Source: Deltaproteobacteria bacterium (GTDB lineage: Bacteria > Desulfobacterota_B > Binatia > UBA9968). Taken from it: a stretch of DNA of 14,365 nucleotides. The notes under the pieces were generated by a model. The model did no database searches, was not told the origin of the DNA, and saw only the letters and a program-made list of their open reading frames with translations. The translations under genes and the position numbers were made by a program. Position 1 is the stretch's first letter, and the number at the start of each line of letters is the position of its first letter. The DNA lies in the NCBI GenBank assembly GCA_027297485.1, contig JAPUHZ010000006.1, forward strand, positions 1-14,365, read 5' to 3'. Of this stretch, positions 1 to 8,676 are shown in pieces.

Positions 1-343
1 CGTAGATGCGAGAGAGCTCACTCATGATTACCCGAATGAACTGGCATCTGGGAGGCGTCTCTACTCCCAGCAGCTTTTCTACCGTCAAGGTATAGCCCAC
101 ATTATTGATGAGAGGAGAGGCGTAGTTTAGCCGATCCGTATAGGGAATCACCTGCGTCCAGGTTGCTTGCTCGCAACTCTTGGCAAAGCCCCGGTGCAGG
201 TATCCTACCTCCACGTCGCAGTCCAGGACCTTCTCCCCCTGGAGTTTGAGATTAAATTTGATGGTCCCATGGGTGGCAGGATGAGACGGTCCCATCTGCA
301 GGTCCATGGTTTCCAGAGGTAGTTCCGACGTCTTCGCTTTCAT
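1..343 (-). CDS. nuoD: NADH-quinone oxidoreductase subunit D (N-terminal part, cut by window edge)
   Basis: Complex I 49-kDa-type subunit of the peripheral arm, which helps form the quinone-binding site. The reverse strand from the ATG at 341-343 reads 114 complete codons without a stop and then leaves the window. The translation carries the family signature MGPSHPATHG near residue 17, then GYLHRGFAKSCE and TDRLNYASP, which are conserved in NuoD/NuoH-hydrogenase-like subunits. It begins 28 bases after the nuoC stop, so it is cotranscribed with nuoA and nuoC. The Shine-Dalgarno sequence is weak, which suggests translational coupling. The rest of the protein lies outside the window. Identification by family motif is firm; completeness cannot be judged. 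Confidence 0.95.
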   Translation of the reverse strand, partial: MKAKTSELPLETMDLQMGPSHPATHGTIKFNLKLQGEKVLDCDVEVGYLHRGFAKSCEQATWTQVIPYTDRLNYASPLINNVGYTLTVEKLLGVETPPRCQFIRVIMSELSRIY

Positions 344-371
344 TGTGTTAAGAGGCTTAGGTACTCGCTCT

Positions 372-935
372 TCAGCCCTTAGCTGAAAATTTCTGTTTTA
401 GACTTAAGAGTTTGTTTTTCGATGCGTGATCCACAAAGGTGCCTTCTACTTCTCGCTCAGGGAATAGCGGTTGGCATTGATTGATCGGATAGTCCTTGCG
501 AAGGGGGTAGCCTTGGAATTCTTCGTAAAGCAAGATCCTTCTTAGGTCGGGGTGATCCAGAAAGCGGATGCCGAACATGTCCCAAGCCTCCCGCTCCAGC
601 CAGTTGGCCCCTTTCCATAACGGGGTGAGCGACTCCACGTTTGGATCCTCTTCCGGCACGGGGACCTTAACCCGCAGGCGGTGCTTTATCCGCAAGGAGT
701 AGAGATGATAAACAACCTCGAAGCGTGGCTCCTTCTTCCCCAGATAATCCCCAACGGTGATATCCGTGAGGAAGTTAAAATCCAGTTTGGGATCCTCCTT
801 GAGGAGGCGGAAGATCTCTCGAAGTCCTTCTCGGGCTATGATGATGGTCTCATCACCGCGAAAGGTGTGAGACTCAAGAATCCTCCCGGCTAATTTCTGC
901 CGTAGATATTCGATGTTGGGACTACTTTCCCCCAT
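372..935 (-). CDS. nuoC: NADH-quinone oxidoreductase subunit C
   Basis: Complex I 30-kDa subunit of the peripheral arm, 187 residues, which is the usual length for an unfused NuoC. The C-terminal half carries the family signature: LEREAWDMFGIRF, then HPDLRRIL, then GYPLRKDYP (about residues 113-150). The ATG at 933-935 follows a GGGAG sequence that lies within the end of nuoA, and the gap to the nuoA stop is only 6 bases, so the two are tightly coupled. Here nuoC follows nuoA directly, while in most bacterial operons nuoB lies between them. It is not fused to nuoD, unlike in Escherichia coli. Confidence 0.95.
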   Translation of the reverse strand: MGESSPNIEYLRQKLAGRILESHTFRGDETIIIAREGLREIFRLLKEDPKLDFNFLTDITVGDYLGKKEPRFEVVYHLYSLRIKHRLRVKVPVPEEDPNVESLTPLWKGANWLEREAWDMFGIRFLDHPDLRRILLYEEFQGYPLRKDYPINQCQPLFPEREVEGTFVDHASKNKLLSLKQKFSAKG

Positions 936-941
936 GAAACT

Positions 942-1298
942 TCACTCCCACTCCAAGGCCCCTCTTTTCCAAACGTAGATGAAGCCAATGACAAGAATGA
1001 GCAGGAAAATTCCCATTTCCACAAGACCAAAAAGTCCCAGGCGGCGAAAGAGGATCGCCCACGGATAGAGGAACACAACTTCAATATCGAAGATGAGAAA
1101 GAGCATGGCTACGAGGTAAAACTTGACAGAGAAACGGATCCGGGCGTCTCCCTTAGGGGGGTTGCCCGATTCGAACGGCTCTCCTTTGACGGGACTCGGC
1201 CTCCTGGGGCCTACTTTTTGGGCAATCAGGAGCATGGAGAGCACGACGATCCCGGCAAACAAAAATAGGATCAGCAAGGGAAAATAGGGATGAGCCAT
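942..1298 (-). CDS. nuoA: NADH-quinone oxidoreductase subunit A
   Basis: Small membrane subunit of complex I (118 residues, the usual size). Three hydrophobic segments are visible, at about residues 7-27, 60-80 and 87-108. The conserved loop between the first two includes the motif GEPFESGNPP (family form: YECG) and then RFSVKFYLVAMLFLIFDIE, where FDIE is the hallmark of NuoA. In the usual YECG motif the Cys is conserved; here the position reads FESG, so the Cys is replaced by Ser. The ATG at 1296-1298 has no strong ribosome binding site. It is the first gene of the visible operon nuoA-nuoC-nuoD; nuoB is absent here. Confidence 0.95.
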   Translation of the reverse strand: MAHPYFPLLILFLFAGIVVLSMLLIAQKVGPRRPSPVKGEPFESGNPPKGDARIRFSVKFYLVAMLFLIFDIEVVFLYPWAILFRRLGLFGLVEMGIFLLILVIGFIYVWKRGALEWE

Positions 1299-1316
1299 AA
1301 AAAAGTCGATATAAAA

Positions 1317-1342
1317 CCATACCCCCCTATTGAGAGGTATGG
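1317..1342 (-). repeat. 7-bp inverted repeat in the nuoA leader
   Basis: CCATACC (1317-1323) and GGTATGG (1336-1342) form a perfect 7-bp inverted repeat with a 12-base loop, 18 bases upstream of the nuoA start. In the leader RNA it could form a hairpin. It has no T tract in the nuoA direction, so it is not an obvious terminator. Its role is unknown. Confidence 0.4.
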
Positions 1343-1422
1343 AAGAAGATCCAGTGACGTCGCTAGGAGTCTAAGTTACTCTTTTTATTGGAAAAAAGGC
1401 TGAATGTCAAGGTAAGCAGGTT

Positions 1423-2553
1423 TTACCTCAATGTCTCCAAGGTTACTTTCACTTGCCGGCGCTTTCCGTCTCGAAGAACCGCTATTGTTATCATATCCCC
1501 AACCTTATATTGCTCCAAAAGAAGGAACAGATCGTTCACTGACTCGATTTTTTTCCCATCGATCGCTATAATCACGTCACCGAGTTTGACTCGGCCTAGA
1601 GCGCCACGCATCGTCGGACGGATGCCCGCCTTGGCTGCTGGGCTACCTGGCACCACGTCCACAATTAAGACCCCGGTCAACCCCAGCTCCCGCGTCAATT
1701 GGTCCTCGGCCACTTGTACACCAAGCCCTGGACGGATGATTTTACCGTAGCGAATTAGCTGTGGGACAACCCGGTTGACTGTGTCAACGGGGATAGCAAA
1801 GCCAATCCCGGCAGAGGCACCGGAGGGGCTATAGATAGCTGTGTTCACGCCGATCAGGCGACCAGCGCTGTCGAGCAAAGGCCCACCGGAGTTACCCGGG
1901 TTGATGGCAGCGTCAGTTTGGATAACACCCTTAATGGGGAGACGTGTCACAGACTCGATTTCCCTGCCGAGCGCGCTGATCACTCCAGTGGTTAATGTCT
2001 GGTCCAGGCCAAAGGGATTACCGATCGCAATCACCTTCTGTCCCACCTTAAGATCTTTTGACGACCCAATAGGAATGGGGTAGAGACGACTCTTGGGCGC
2101 ATCGACCCGCAGCACGGCGAGGTCCTTGTCGGGCGCCATCCCAACACGGCGTGCTTTCCAAGTGGAATGGTCTGCCAATGTGACCTGAGCGGCATCGGCG
2201 TTTTGGATGACATGAAAGTTGGTCACGATATTTCCGGCATCATCCCATACAAAACCGGAACCGGTCCCCTCGGGAATTTGCAATAAGTTTAGGGTGAAAA
2301 AATCTCGCGCCACGGTCAACGTGGTGATATACACCACCGAGGGTGATGCTCGACGGAACAGCGCAATAGTCGATTTCTCATCGACAGTAAGGTCTCCACG
2401 AGGTGCGATGGCCCGCGGCGTTGCACGGGGAGCATTGCGTGAAGCCCCCTGCGCCCAGAACCGCCACGCCAACAATGCACTGAGTGCCAATACTGCCAGC
2501 CAAAAGTAGGTCGAAACCAAGCGCCGTGAAGGATAATGGTTATTCGCTGACAC
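1423..2553 (-). CDS. htrA: HtrA/Deg-family serine protease, membrane-anchored, one PDZ domain
   Basis: ATP-independent quality-control protease acting outside the cytoplasmic membrane. I place the start at the GTG at 2551-2553, giving 376 residues, because GAGGTGA lies 5 bases upstream; the upstream ATG of the open frame lies next to the groEL terminator and lacks a binding site. Residues 16-33 form one hydrophobic anchor (uncleaved signal anchor likely). The trypsin-like domain spans about 60-265 with the triad His114 (NFHVI), Asp144 (DKDLAVL) and Ser222 (GNSGGPL). A single PDZ domain follows at about 274-373. The stretch FFTLNLLQIPEGTGSGFVWD resembles the cyanobacterial/plastid Deg1 subgroup more than E. 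coli DegP, which has two PDZ domains. Architecture is DegS/Deg1-like. Confidence 0.93.
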   Translation of the reverse strand: MSANNHYPSRRLVSTYFWLAVLALSALLAWRFWAQGASRNAPRATPRAIAPRGDLTVDEKSTIALFRRASPSVVYITTLTVARDFFTLNLLQIPEGTGSGFVWDDAGNIVTNFHVIQNADAAQVTLADHSTWKARRVGMAPDKDLAVLRVDAPKSRLYPIPIGSSKDLKVGQKVIAIGNPFGLDQTLTTGVISALGREIESVTRLPIKGVIQTDAAINPGNSGGPLLDSAGRLIGVNTAIYSPSGASAGIGFAIPVDTVNRVVPQLIRYGKIIRPGLGVQVAEDQLTRELGLTGVLIVDVVPGSPAAKAGIRPTMRGALGRVKLGDVIIAIDGKKIESVNDLFLLLEQYKVGDMITIAVLRDGKRRQVKVTLETLR

Positions 2554-2558
2554 TTTTA

Positions 2559-2565
2559 TCACCTC
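2559..2565 (-). promoter_or_regulatory. Ribosome binding site fixing the htrA start
   Basis: On the minus strand GAGGTGA ends 5 bases before the GTG at 2551-2553. This is a strong Shine-Dalgarno match at proper spacing and is the reason for choosing the internal GTG instead of the upstream ATG at 2635-2637. Confidence 0.75.
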
Positions 2566-2635
2566 AAGTGCACTAATGGACTTTATCCTGTAGTATTTCC
2601 GCCTTAAATGCAAAGGAGCAGTTTGACGGTAAAAC

Positions 2636-2667
2636 AAAAAAAAGGGCCTTAACGGCCCCTTTTTTTT
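2636..2667 (-). terminator. Rho-independent terminator of groES-groEL
   Basis: Going leftward from the groEL stop (2690), the minus strand reads a run of A, then a GGGGCC / GGCCC stem with a GTTAA loop, then a run of eight T. This is a classic intrinsic terminator 23 bases after the groEL stop. The A run on the other flank makes it symmetrical, so it could also stop transcription from the plus side. Confidence 0.85.
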
Positions 2668-2689
2668 GTGGCTTCACTGCCCAGTGGGC

Positions 2690-4611
<1,922 letters not shown>

Positions 4612-4672
4612 AAAAACCTCCTAAAATAAAACGTAGATTTACTCTCGCCTTGGAAGGTGATTTATGAATGCA

Positions 4673-4700
4673 AATATAACTTCACTTCTTGAAACGTCAA
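4673..4700 (-). promoter_or_regulatory. Sigma-70-like promoter of groES-groEL
   Basis: On the minus strand a -35 element TTGACG (4695-4700) and a -10 element TATATT (4673-4678) are separated by 16 bases, about 50 bases ahead of the groES ribosome binding site. A CTTGA/TCAAG inverted repeat (4688-4701) overlaps the -35 box. No good CIRCE element (the HrcA operator) is visible. Confidence 0.55.
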
Positions 4701-4727
4701 GGGGGTTGATGCTCGCCACTTGATTTT

Positions 4728-4756
4728 TTGAGTGTTCATCTATTACCAAATAAAAT
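4728..4756 (+). promoter_or_regulatory. Sigma-70-like promoter for the GST gene
   Basis: TTGAGT (4728-4733) and TAAAAT (4751-4756) with 17-base spacing, about 90 bases upstream of the GST start. It lies back to back with the groES promoter in the 235-base divergent intergenic region 4612-4846. The remainder of that region shows no further feature to me. Confidence 0.45.
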
Positions 4757-4835
4757 AACAAATAGATAGGGCCTCAAGCAAATAAGGTGAGGGAGGGCAC
4801 TACACTTTCACAGTAAAGGGTGATAATTTCAAACA

Positions 4836-4842
4836 AGGAGGG
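4836..4842 (+). promoter_or_regulatory. Ribosome binding site fixing the GST start
   Basis: AGGAGGG lies 4 bases before the ATG at 4847-4849. It decides this start over the earlier in-frame GTG at 4820, which has no binding site. Confidence 0.75.
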
Positions 4843-4846
4843 TGAT

Positions 4847-5482
4847 ATGGCAGGGGAAACAAGGATTAAGATTTGGGGAAGAAAAGATTCATCCAACGTG
4901 CAAAAAGTTCTCTGGTGTTGTGATGAGCTGGGCGTGGCCTATGAACGGATCGATATCGGAGGCTCCTTCGGGGGCAACAAGGAAAGGCCCTATCTCGATC
5001 TCAATCCTAACGGGCTGGTCCCGACTATTGAGGACGGGGGCTTTGTCCTATGGGAGTCCAACAGCGTCGTCCGCTACCTATTAGATAAATATGGCCAGGG
5101 GAGACTGCTGCCATCTACTCCGGAAGGGCGAGCCAATGCCAACCGCTGGATGGACTGGCAACTCACGACGTTAGGGCCTGCCATGGTTCCTCTTTTCTGG
5201 GGATTGATCCGGACTCCGGAAGAGAGGCGGGATCGCGCCGCTATCGAAACCGCCCTCGAGAAGGCAACTAAGGCCTGGCAGATCCTGGATAATTATCTGG
5301 CGAAAAACAGCTATCTGGCGGGAGACGCCTTCACCATGGGGGATATTCCGCTAGGGGTTTGGGCCTATCGCTGGTTTAACCTACCGATCCAGCGACCAAA
5401 TTCGGCTCATCTGAGTGGCTGGTATGAGCGCCTCGGTAAGCGGCCGCCTTACCAAACCCATGTCATGATCCCGATGAGCTGA
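4847..5482 (+). CDS. Glutathione S-transferase family protein
   Basis: Cytosolic GST fold, 211 residues. Such proteins conjugate or reduce substrates with glutathione; this one's substrate is unknown. The N-terminal thioredoxin-like domain (about 6-84) shows IWGRKDSSNVQKVLW, with Ser15/Ser16 at the catalytic position. It also has the cis-proline in GLVPTIED (Val58-Pro59) and the ES pair (Glu70-Ser71) that binds the glutathione gamma-glutamyl group. The all-alpha C-terminal domain (about 93-205) contains the N-capping motif in FTMGDI (Thr163-Asp166). The start is set by the ribosome binding site at 4836-4842. It lies divergent from groES and 98 bases ahead of the CLC gene. Whether the host makes glutathione cannot be seen here. 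Confidence 0.9.
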   Translation: MAGETRIKIWGRKDSSNVQKVLWCCDELGVAYERIDIGGSFGGNKERPYLDLNPNGLVPTIEDGGFVLWESNSVVRYLLDKYGQGRLLPSTPEGRANANRWMDWQLTTLGPAMVPLFWGLIRTPEERRDRAAIETALEKATKAWQILDNYLAKNSYLAGDAFTMGDIPLGVWAYRWFNLPIQRPNSAHLSGWYERLGKRPPYQTHVMIPMS

Positions 5483-5503
5483 GTAGGGTTTATTCCCTTT
5501 TAA

Positions 5504-5538
5504 GGGTAGGGTGATTAGCTACCTGCCTTAGCCTACCC
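5504..5538 (+). repeat. 7-bp inverted repeat between GST and CLC genes
   Basis: GGGTAGG (5504-5510) and CCTACCC (5532-5538) are perfect inverted copies with a 21-base loop, 21 bases after the GST stop. On the plus strand it is followed by AAAAAG and not by T, so it is not a normal terminator. It could be an RNA hairpin or operator ahead of the CLC gene. Confidence 0.35.
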
Positions 5539-5580
5539 AAAAAGTTTCACTAACAATTGGCTGTATGAAAGGGTCGTAAA

Positions 5581-7590
5581 GTGATCGATATCATCTATCG
5601 TTTGCGCAACAGCGGAACAGAACTCTACGCCCGCTTTTGGTCTTCAGAGACGGCCGTAATGGTAACCATGTCTGCCCTTGTTGGCGTCGGGACCGGATTC
5701 GGGGCGATCCTATTTCGTTGGCTTATCAACTTCTTCACACACCTGGCCTTTGGTGGAGGCGAGACGGTCTTAACCTTTCTGGGTTCGTACTATGTCGTCT
5801 TGATCCCGGCTATCGGCGGACTGATCATCGGCCCCCTAGTCTATTTCTTCGCTCGCGAAGCCAAGGGTCACGGCGTGCCCGAGGTGATGGAAGCCGTAGC
5901 CCTTAAAGGGGGTCGTATCCGGCCGATTGTTGCCGTTATCAAGGCGCTGGCATCCTCTGTGTGCATCGGCACCGGCGGCTCTGTGGGACGGGAAGGCCCC
6001 ATTGTCCAGATTGGCTCGGCCCTAGGCTCTACATTGGGCCAGGTGCTCCACCTCTCAGACGAACGGATCCGAACCCTTGTGGCATGCGGCGCCGCAGGGG
6101 GCATTGCGGCCACCTTTAATGCCCCCATAGCCGGTGTGATCTTTGCCCTTGAGGTTATCCTCCGCGAGTTCTCCAGCACGTCTTTTTCCATGGTGGTCAT
6201 CGCCTCAGTCACCTCCAGCGTTGTGGGACGCGCCTTCCTCGGTAATTACCCGGCCTTTCAGGTTCCCCCCTACTCGCTCGTCAGTCCGTGGGAGCTGTTT
6301 TTCTACGCTCTGCTGGGTTTATTGGCAGCCCTGGTGGCCTCAGCTTTTGTATTTCTCCTGTACCGCATGGAAGATCTGTTCAACGGCTGGACAATTCCTG
6401 AATACATCAAGCCGGCGGTCGGCGGCCTGGGATTAGGAATTGTTGGCCTCTATTTTCCTCAGGTGTTTGGCGTGGGTTACGAGACCATTGAAAAGGCGCT
6501 GCACGGTGAGATCGTCACGGAGGTTATGCTGGTGCTGTTAGTGACAAAACTTTTTGCAACTTCCCTCACTTTGGGCTCAGGGGGATCTGGCGGTGTTTTT
6601 GCCCCTTCGCTGTTTTTGGGAGCGGTCTTAGGGGGGGCTTTCGGCAACTTTGCCCATGGTTGGATGCCGGCCTTTACGGCCTTACCAGGGGCCTATGCCC
6701 TTGTCGGAATGGCAGCGGTTTTTGCTGGAGCCGCTCGCGCCCCCATCACAGCGGTTCTCATCCTCTTTGAAATGACGCAGGACTACCGGATTATTTTGCC
6801 ACTTATGTTCGCTACAGTGGTCAGCACCATCGTTGCCACGCGTCTGAGGAAAGAGAGCATTTATACCTTGAAACTCAAGCGGCGAGGCGTCGACATGGAC
6901 GCACGCAGAGGGTTAAACCTGATGCGATCCATTCGAGTCGAGGAGGCGATGACACCGGTAAGCGAACTGATAACGGTGAAACATGATAGTCCGTTTGAGG
7001 CATTGGCAAAACTATTTCAGGAAACTCACTCGCACGGATTTGCCGTCGTCGATGAGTGGGGTGAGCTTTTCGGAGTCGTAGCGATTTCTGACTTGGAACG
7101 TGCCTTAAAGCGAAGCCAGGCGGGAGGGGTCGTCCGGAACATCTGCACGACCCGATTGGTAACGGCCTTTCCTGACGAATCTCTGGAGGAGGTCATTCGG
7201 AGGATAGGATCACAGGATGTGGGACGGATACCGGTTGTCGAGCGTATGAACTCCCGCCGACTATTGGGTATGGTTCAGCGAGCCGATGTTATCCGCGCTT
7301 ATACCGTTGCGCTCACGGACGATCAGGGCCGCCGGGAACAACTGGAGCGGGCGCGACTCGAGCAGGCTACAGGCTCTCAGTTGGTCGAGTTCGACTTGAG
7401 TGAGGAGGATACTGCTGTGGATAGAAAACTAGAGGAGCTGAGGATTCCGCCTGACTGTCTGATTATCTCGATTCATCGTGGCGGGCAGGTTGTGGTACCC
7501 CGAGGGGAAACGGAGTTTCTTGCCGGCGATCATGTGGTGGCGGTGGCCGGACCGGGAAAAGAAGAGGTTCTAAAGAAGTGTTTAAAATAG
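5581..7590 (+). CDS. CLC-family chloride channel/transporter with CBS pair and TrkA-C domain
   Basis: Membrane protein of 669 residues. The CLC membrane domain (about 25-430) has many hydrophobic helices and the signature motifs GHGVPEVMEA (96-105), GSVGREGP with the external gating Glu138, FNAPIAGVIFALEV (179-192), GSGGSGGVFAPSL (332-344) and Tyr428 (SIYTL), matching the ion-coordinating Tyr445 of E. coli CLC-ec1. Two CBS domains (about 453-510 and 517-575) and a TrkA-C/RCK-C-like domain (about 598-668) follow. These usually sense nucleotides or ligands. The position matching the internal proton glutamate Glu203 of ec1 is Val192, as in eukaryotic channels, and Ser107 is His97. The GTG start has only a weak AAAGG binding site; the ATG at residue 30 would cut the first helix. 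Confidence 0.93.
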   Translation: MIDIIYRLRNSGTELYARFWSSETAVMVTMSALVGVGTGFGAILFRWLINFFTHLAFGGGETVLTFLGSYYVVLIPAIGGLIIGPLVYFFAREAKGHGVPEVMEAVALKGGRIRPIVAVIKALASSVCIGTGGSVGREGPIVQIGSALGSTLGQVLHLSDERIRTLVACGAAGGIAATFNAPIAGVIFALEVILREFSSTSFSMVVIASVTSSVVGRAFLGNYPAFQVPPYSLVSPWELFFYALLGLLAALVASAFVFLLYRMEDLFNGWTIPEYIKPAVGGLGLGIVGLYFPQVFGVGYETIEKALHGEIVTEVMLVLLVTKLFATSLTLGSGGSGGVFAPSLFLGAVLGGAFGNFAHGWMPAFTALPGAYALVGMAAVFAGAARAPITAVLILFEMTQDYRIILPLMFATVVSTIVATRLRKESIYTLKLKRRGVDMDARRGLNLMRSIRVEEAMTPVSELITVKHDSPFEALAKLFQETHSHGFAVVDEWGELFGVVAISDLERALKRSQAGGVVRNICTTRLVTAFPDESLEEVIRRIGSQDVGRIPVVERMNSRRLLGMVQRADVIRAYTVALTDDQGRREQLERARLEQATGSQLVEFDLSEEDTAVDRKLEELRIPPDCLIISIHRGGQVVVPRGETEFLAGDHVVAVAGPGKEEVLKKCLK

Positions 7591-7609
7591 CAAAAGCGGG
7601 ACAATTGAG

Positions 7610-7638
7610 ACAGGTCTAAGAAGATCCCTGTTTTGATT
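7610..7638 (+). terminator. Weak hairpin terminator after the CLC gene
   Basis: ACAGG (7610-7614) and CCTGT (7627-7631) form a 5-bp stem followed by TTTTGATTTT. It sits 20 bases after the CLC stop in the short convergent gap before the E1 beta gene. The stem is short, so this is tentative. Confidence 0.35.
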
Positions 7639-8676
7639 TTAATGAGAGTTAGCAGTTTTCTTCTCTTCCACGAGCCGTAGGGCCGCCGAGACAATCCTAT
7701 CCACGCTGGGAACAATCGCCTCTACCAGCGGTCCGCTGTGAGGAGGAGGAAGAGGCTGACATCCAATTCGCACCACCGGACTCTTTAGGTCAGAGAACAA
7801 ATTTTCCTGAATAATCGCAGCGATTTCCGACGTCACTCCACCCACCATCGACCCCTCATCAATGACCATTGCCCTTTTGGTCTTTGCTACGGATTTAAGA
7901 ATCTTCTCCTTATCCAAAGGGGCTAACGAGCGCAAGTCAATGATCTCGACATCGAGGCCCTTTTCTTTCAGCCCTTCTGCCGCCTTATCTACTTTGAGAA
8001 CCATCCCGCCACAGGTGATCATCGTGAGATCCTTCCCCTCACGGCGGACGGCAGCCACGCCGATAGGCACGGTATAATCCCCCTCGGGGACAGGACCCCT
8101 CACGCCGTAAAGGTGATGGCTCTCAAAACAGAGGACCGGGTTGGGATCGCGGATCGCTGAAAGGAGAAGCCCCTTCGCGTCTGCAGGGGTGGCAGGAATA
8201 ATAATTTTAAGCCCGGGAAAATGGATGAATGCACCATGATTACAACTCGAGTGGCTGGGGCCACCTCCTGGGCGGGTGCCGAATTTGTTGCGCACCACCA
8301 TCGGGACCGAAACACGGCCGCCGCTCATGTAATAATAGCGGGCTGCGTGAGTGGTCAATTGGTCCATGCAGAGGGTCAGAAGATCACAAAACTGGAGCTC
8401 CACGATCGGCCTCATCCCATTGATAGCTGCGCCAATGGCTAGTCCAACAATAGCCGCTTCAGAGATGGGCGTGTCCCGAACCCGCTCTTCACCATACGCT
8501 TGCATCAGACCGCGGGTTACTCCGTAAGCTCCTCCAAAGAGAGCCACATCCTCACCCATGACGAAGACACGCTCATCCCGCCCCATCTCGTACCGAAGTG
8601 CCTCCCGAAGCGCTTCCTGAAAGCGCATCTCCTTGACCTCCGCGTGAGGCGCCTGCGAATCCATCAGCTTAGCCAT
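7639..8676 (-). CDS. 2-oxoacid/acetoin dehydrogenase E1 component, beta subunit
   Basis: Beta half of the thiamine-diphosphate enzyme that decarboxylates a 2-oxoacid (or cleaves acetoin) and passes the acyl group to a lipoyl carrier. 345 residues from the ATG at 8674-8676. The N-terminal pyrimidine-binding domain shows MRFQEALREAL, GEDVALFGGAYGVT (41-54) and ISEAAIVGLAIGAA, with Glu73 as the conserved glutamate that activates the cofactor. The C-terminal transketolase-type domain runs to about 336 (EIIDLRSLAPLD, MVIDEGS). The active-site loop reads GPSHSSCNHGAF, where related enzymes usually have HSQ-x-LE, so substrate choice may differ. It overlaps the alpha gene by 8 bases. It is the last gene of the unit. 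Confidence 0.92.
   Translation of the reverse strand: MAKLMDSQAPHAEVKEMRFQEALREALRYEMGRDERVFVMGEDVALFGGAYGVTRGLMQAYGEERVRDTPISEAAIVGLAIGAAINGMRPIVELQFCDLLTLCMDQLTTHAARYYYMSGGRVSVPMVVRNKFGTRPGGGPSHSSCNHGAFIHFPGLKIIIPATPADAKGLLLSAIRDPNPVLCFESHHLYGVRGPVPEGDYTVPIGVAAVRREGKDLTMITCGGMVLKVDKAAEGLKEKGLDVEIIDLRSLAPLDKEKILKSVAKTKRAMVIDEGSMVGGVTSEIAAIIQENLFSDLKSPVVRIGCQPLPPPHSGPLVEAIVPSVDRIVSAALRLVEEKKTANSH

Noticed and set aside
2031..2213. Small open frames inside htrA, groEL, CLC and E1 genes on either strand
   Set aside because: They overlap clear genes with known domains, have no ribosome binding sites, and have biased composition typical of shadow frames.
4717..4734. CIRCE-like element: CACT and AGTG separated by 10 bases upstream of groES
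   Set aside because: Only four bases of each half match, the consensus 9-base arms and spacing are not met, and the site lies upstream of the promoter.
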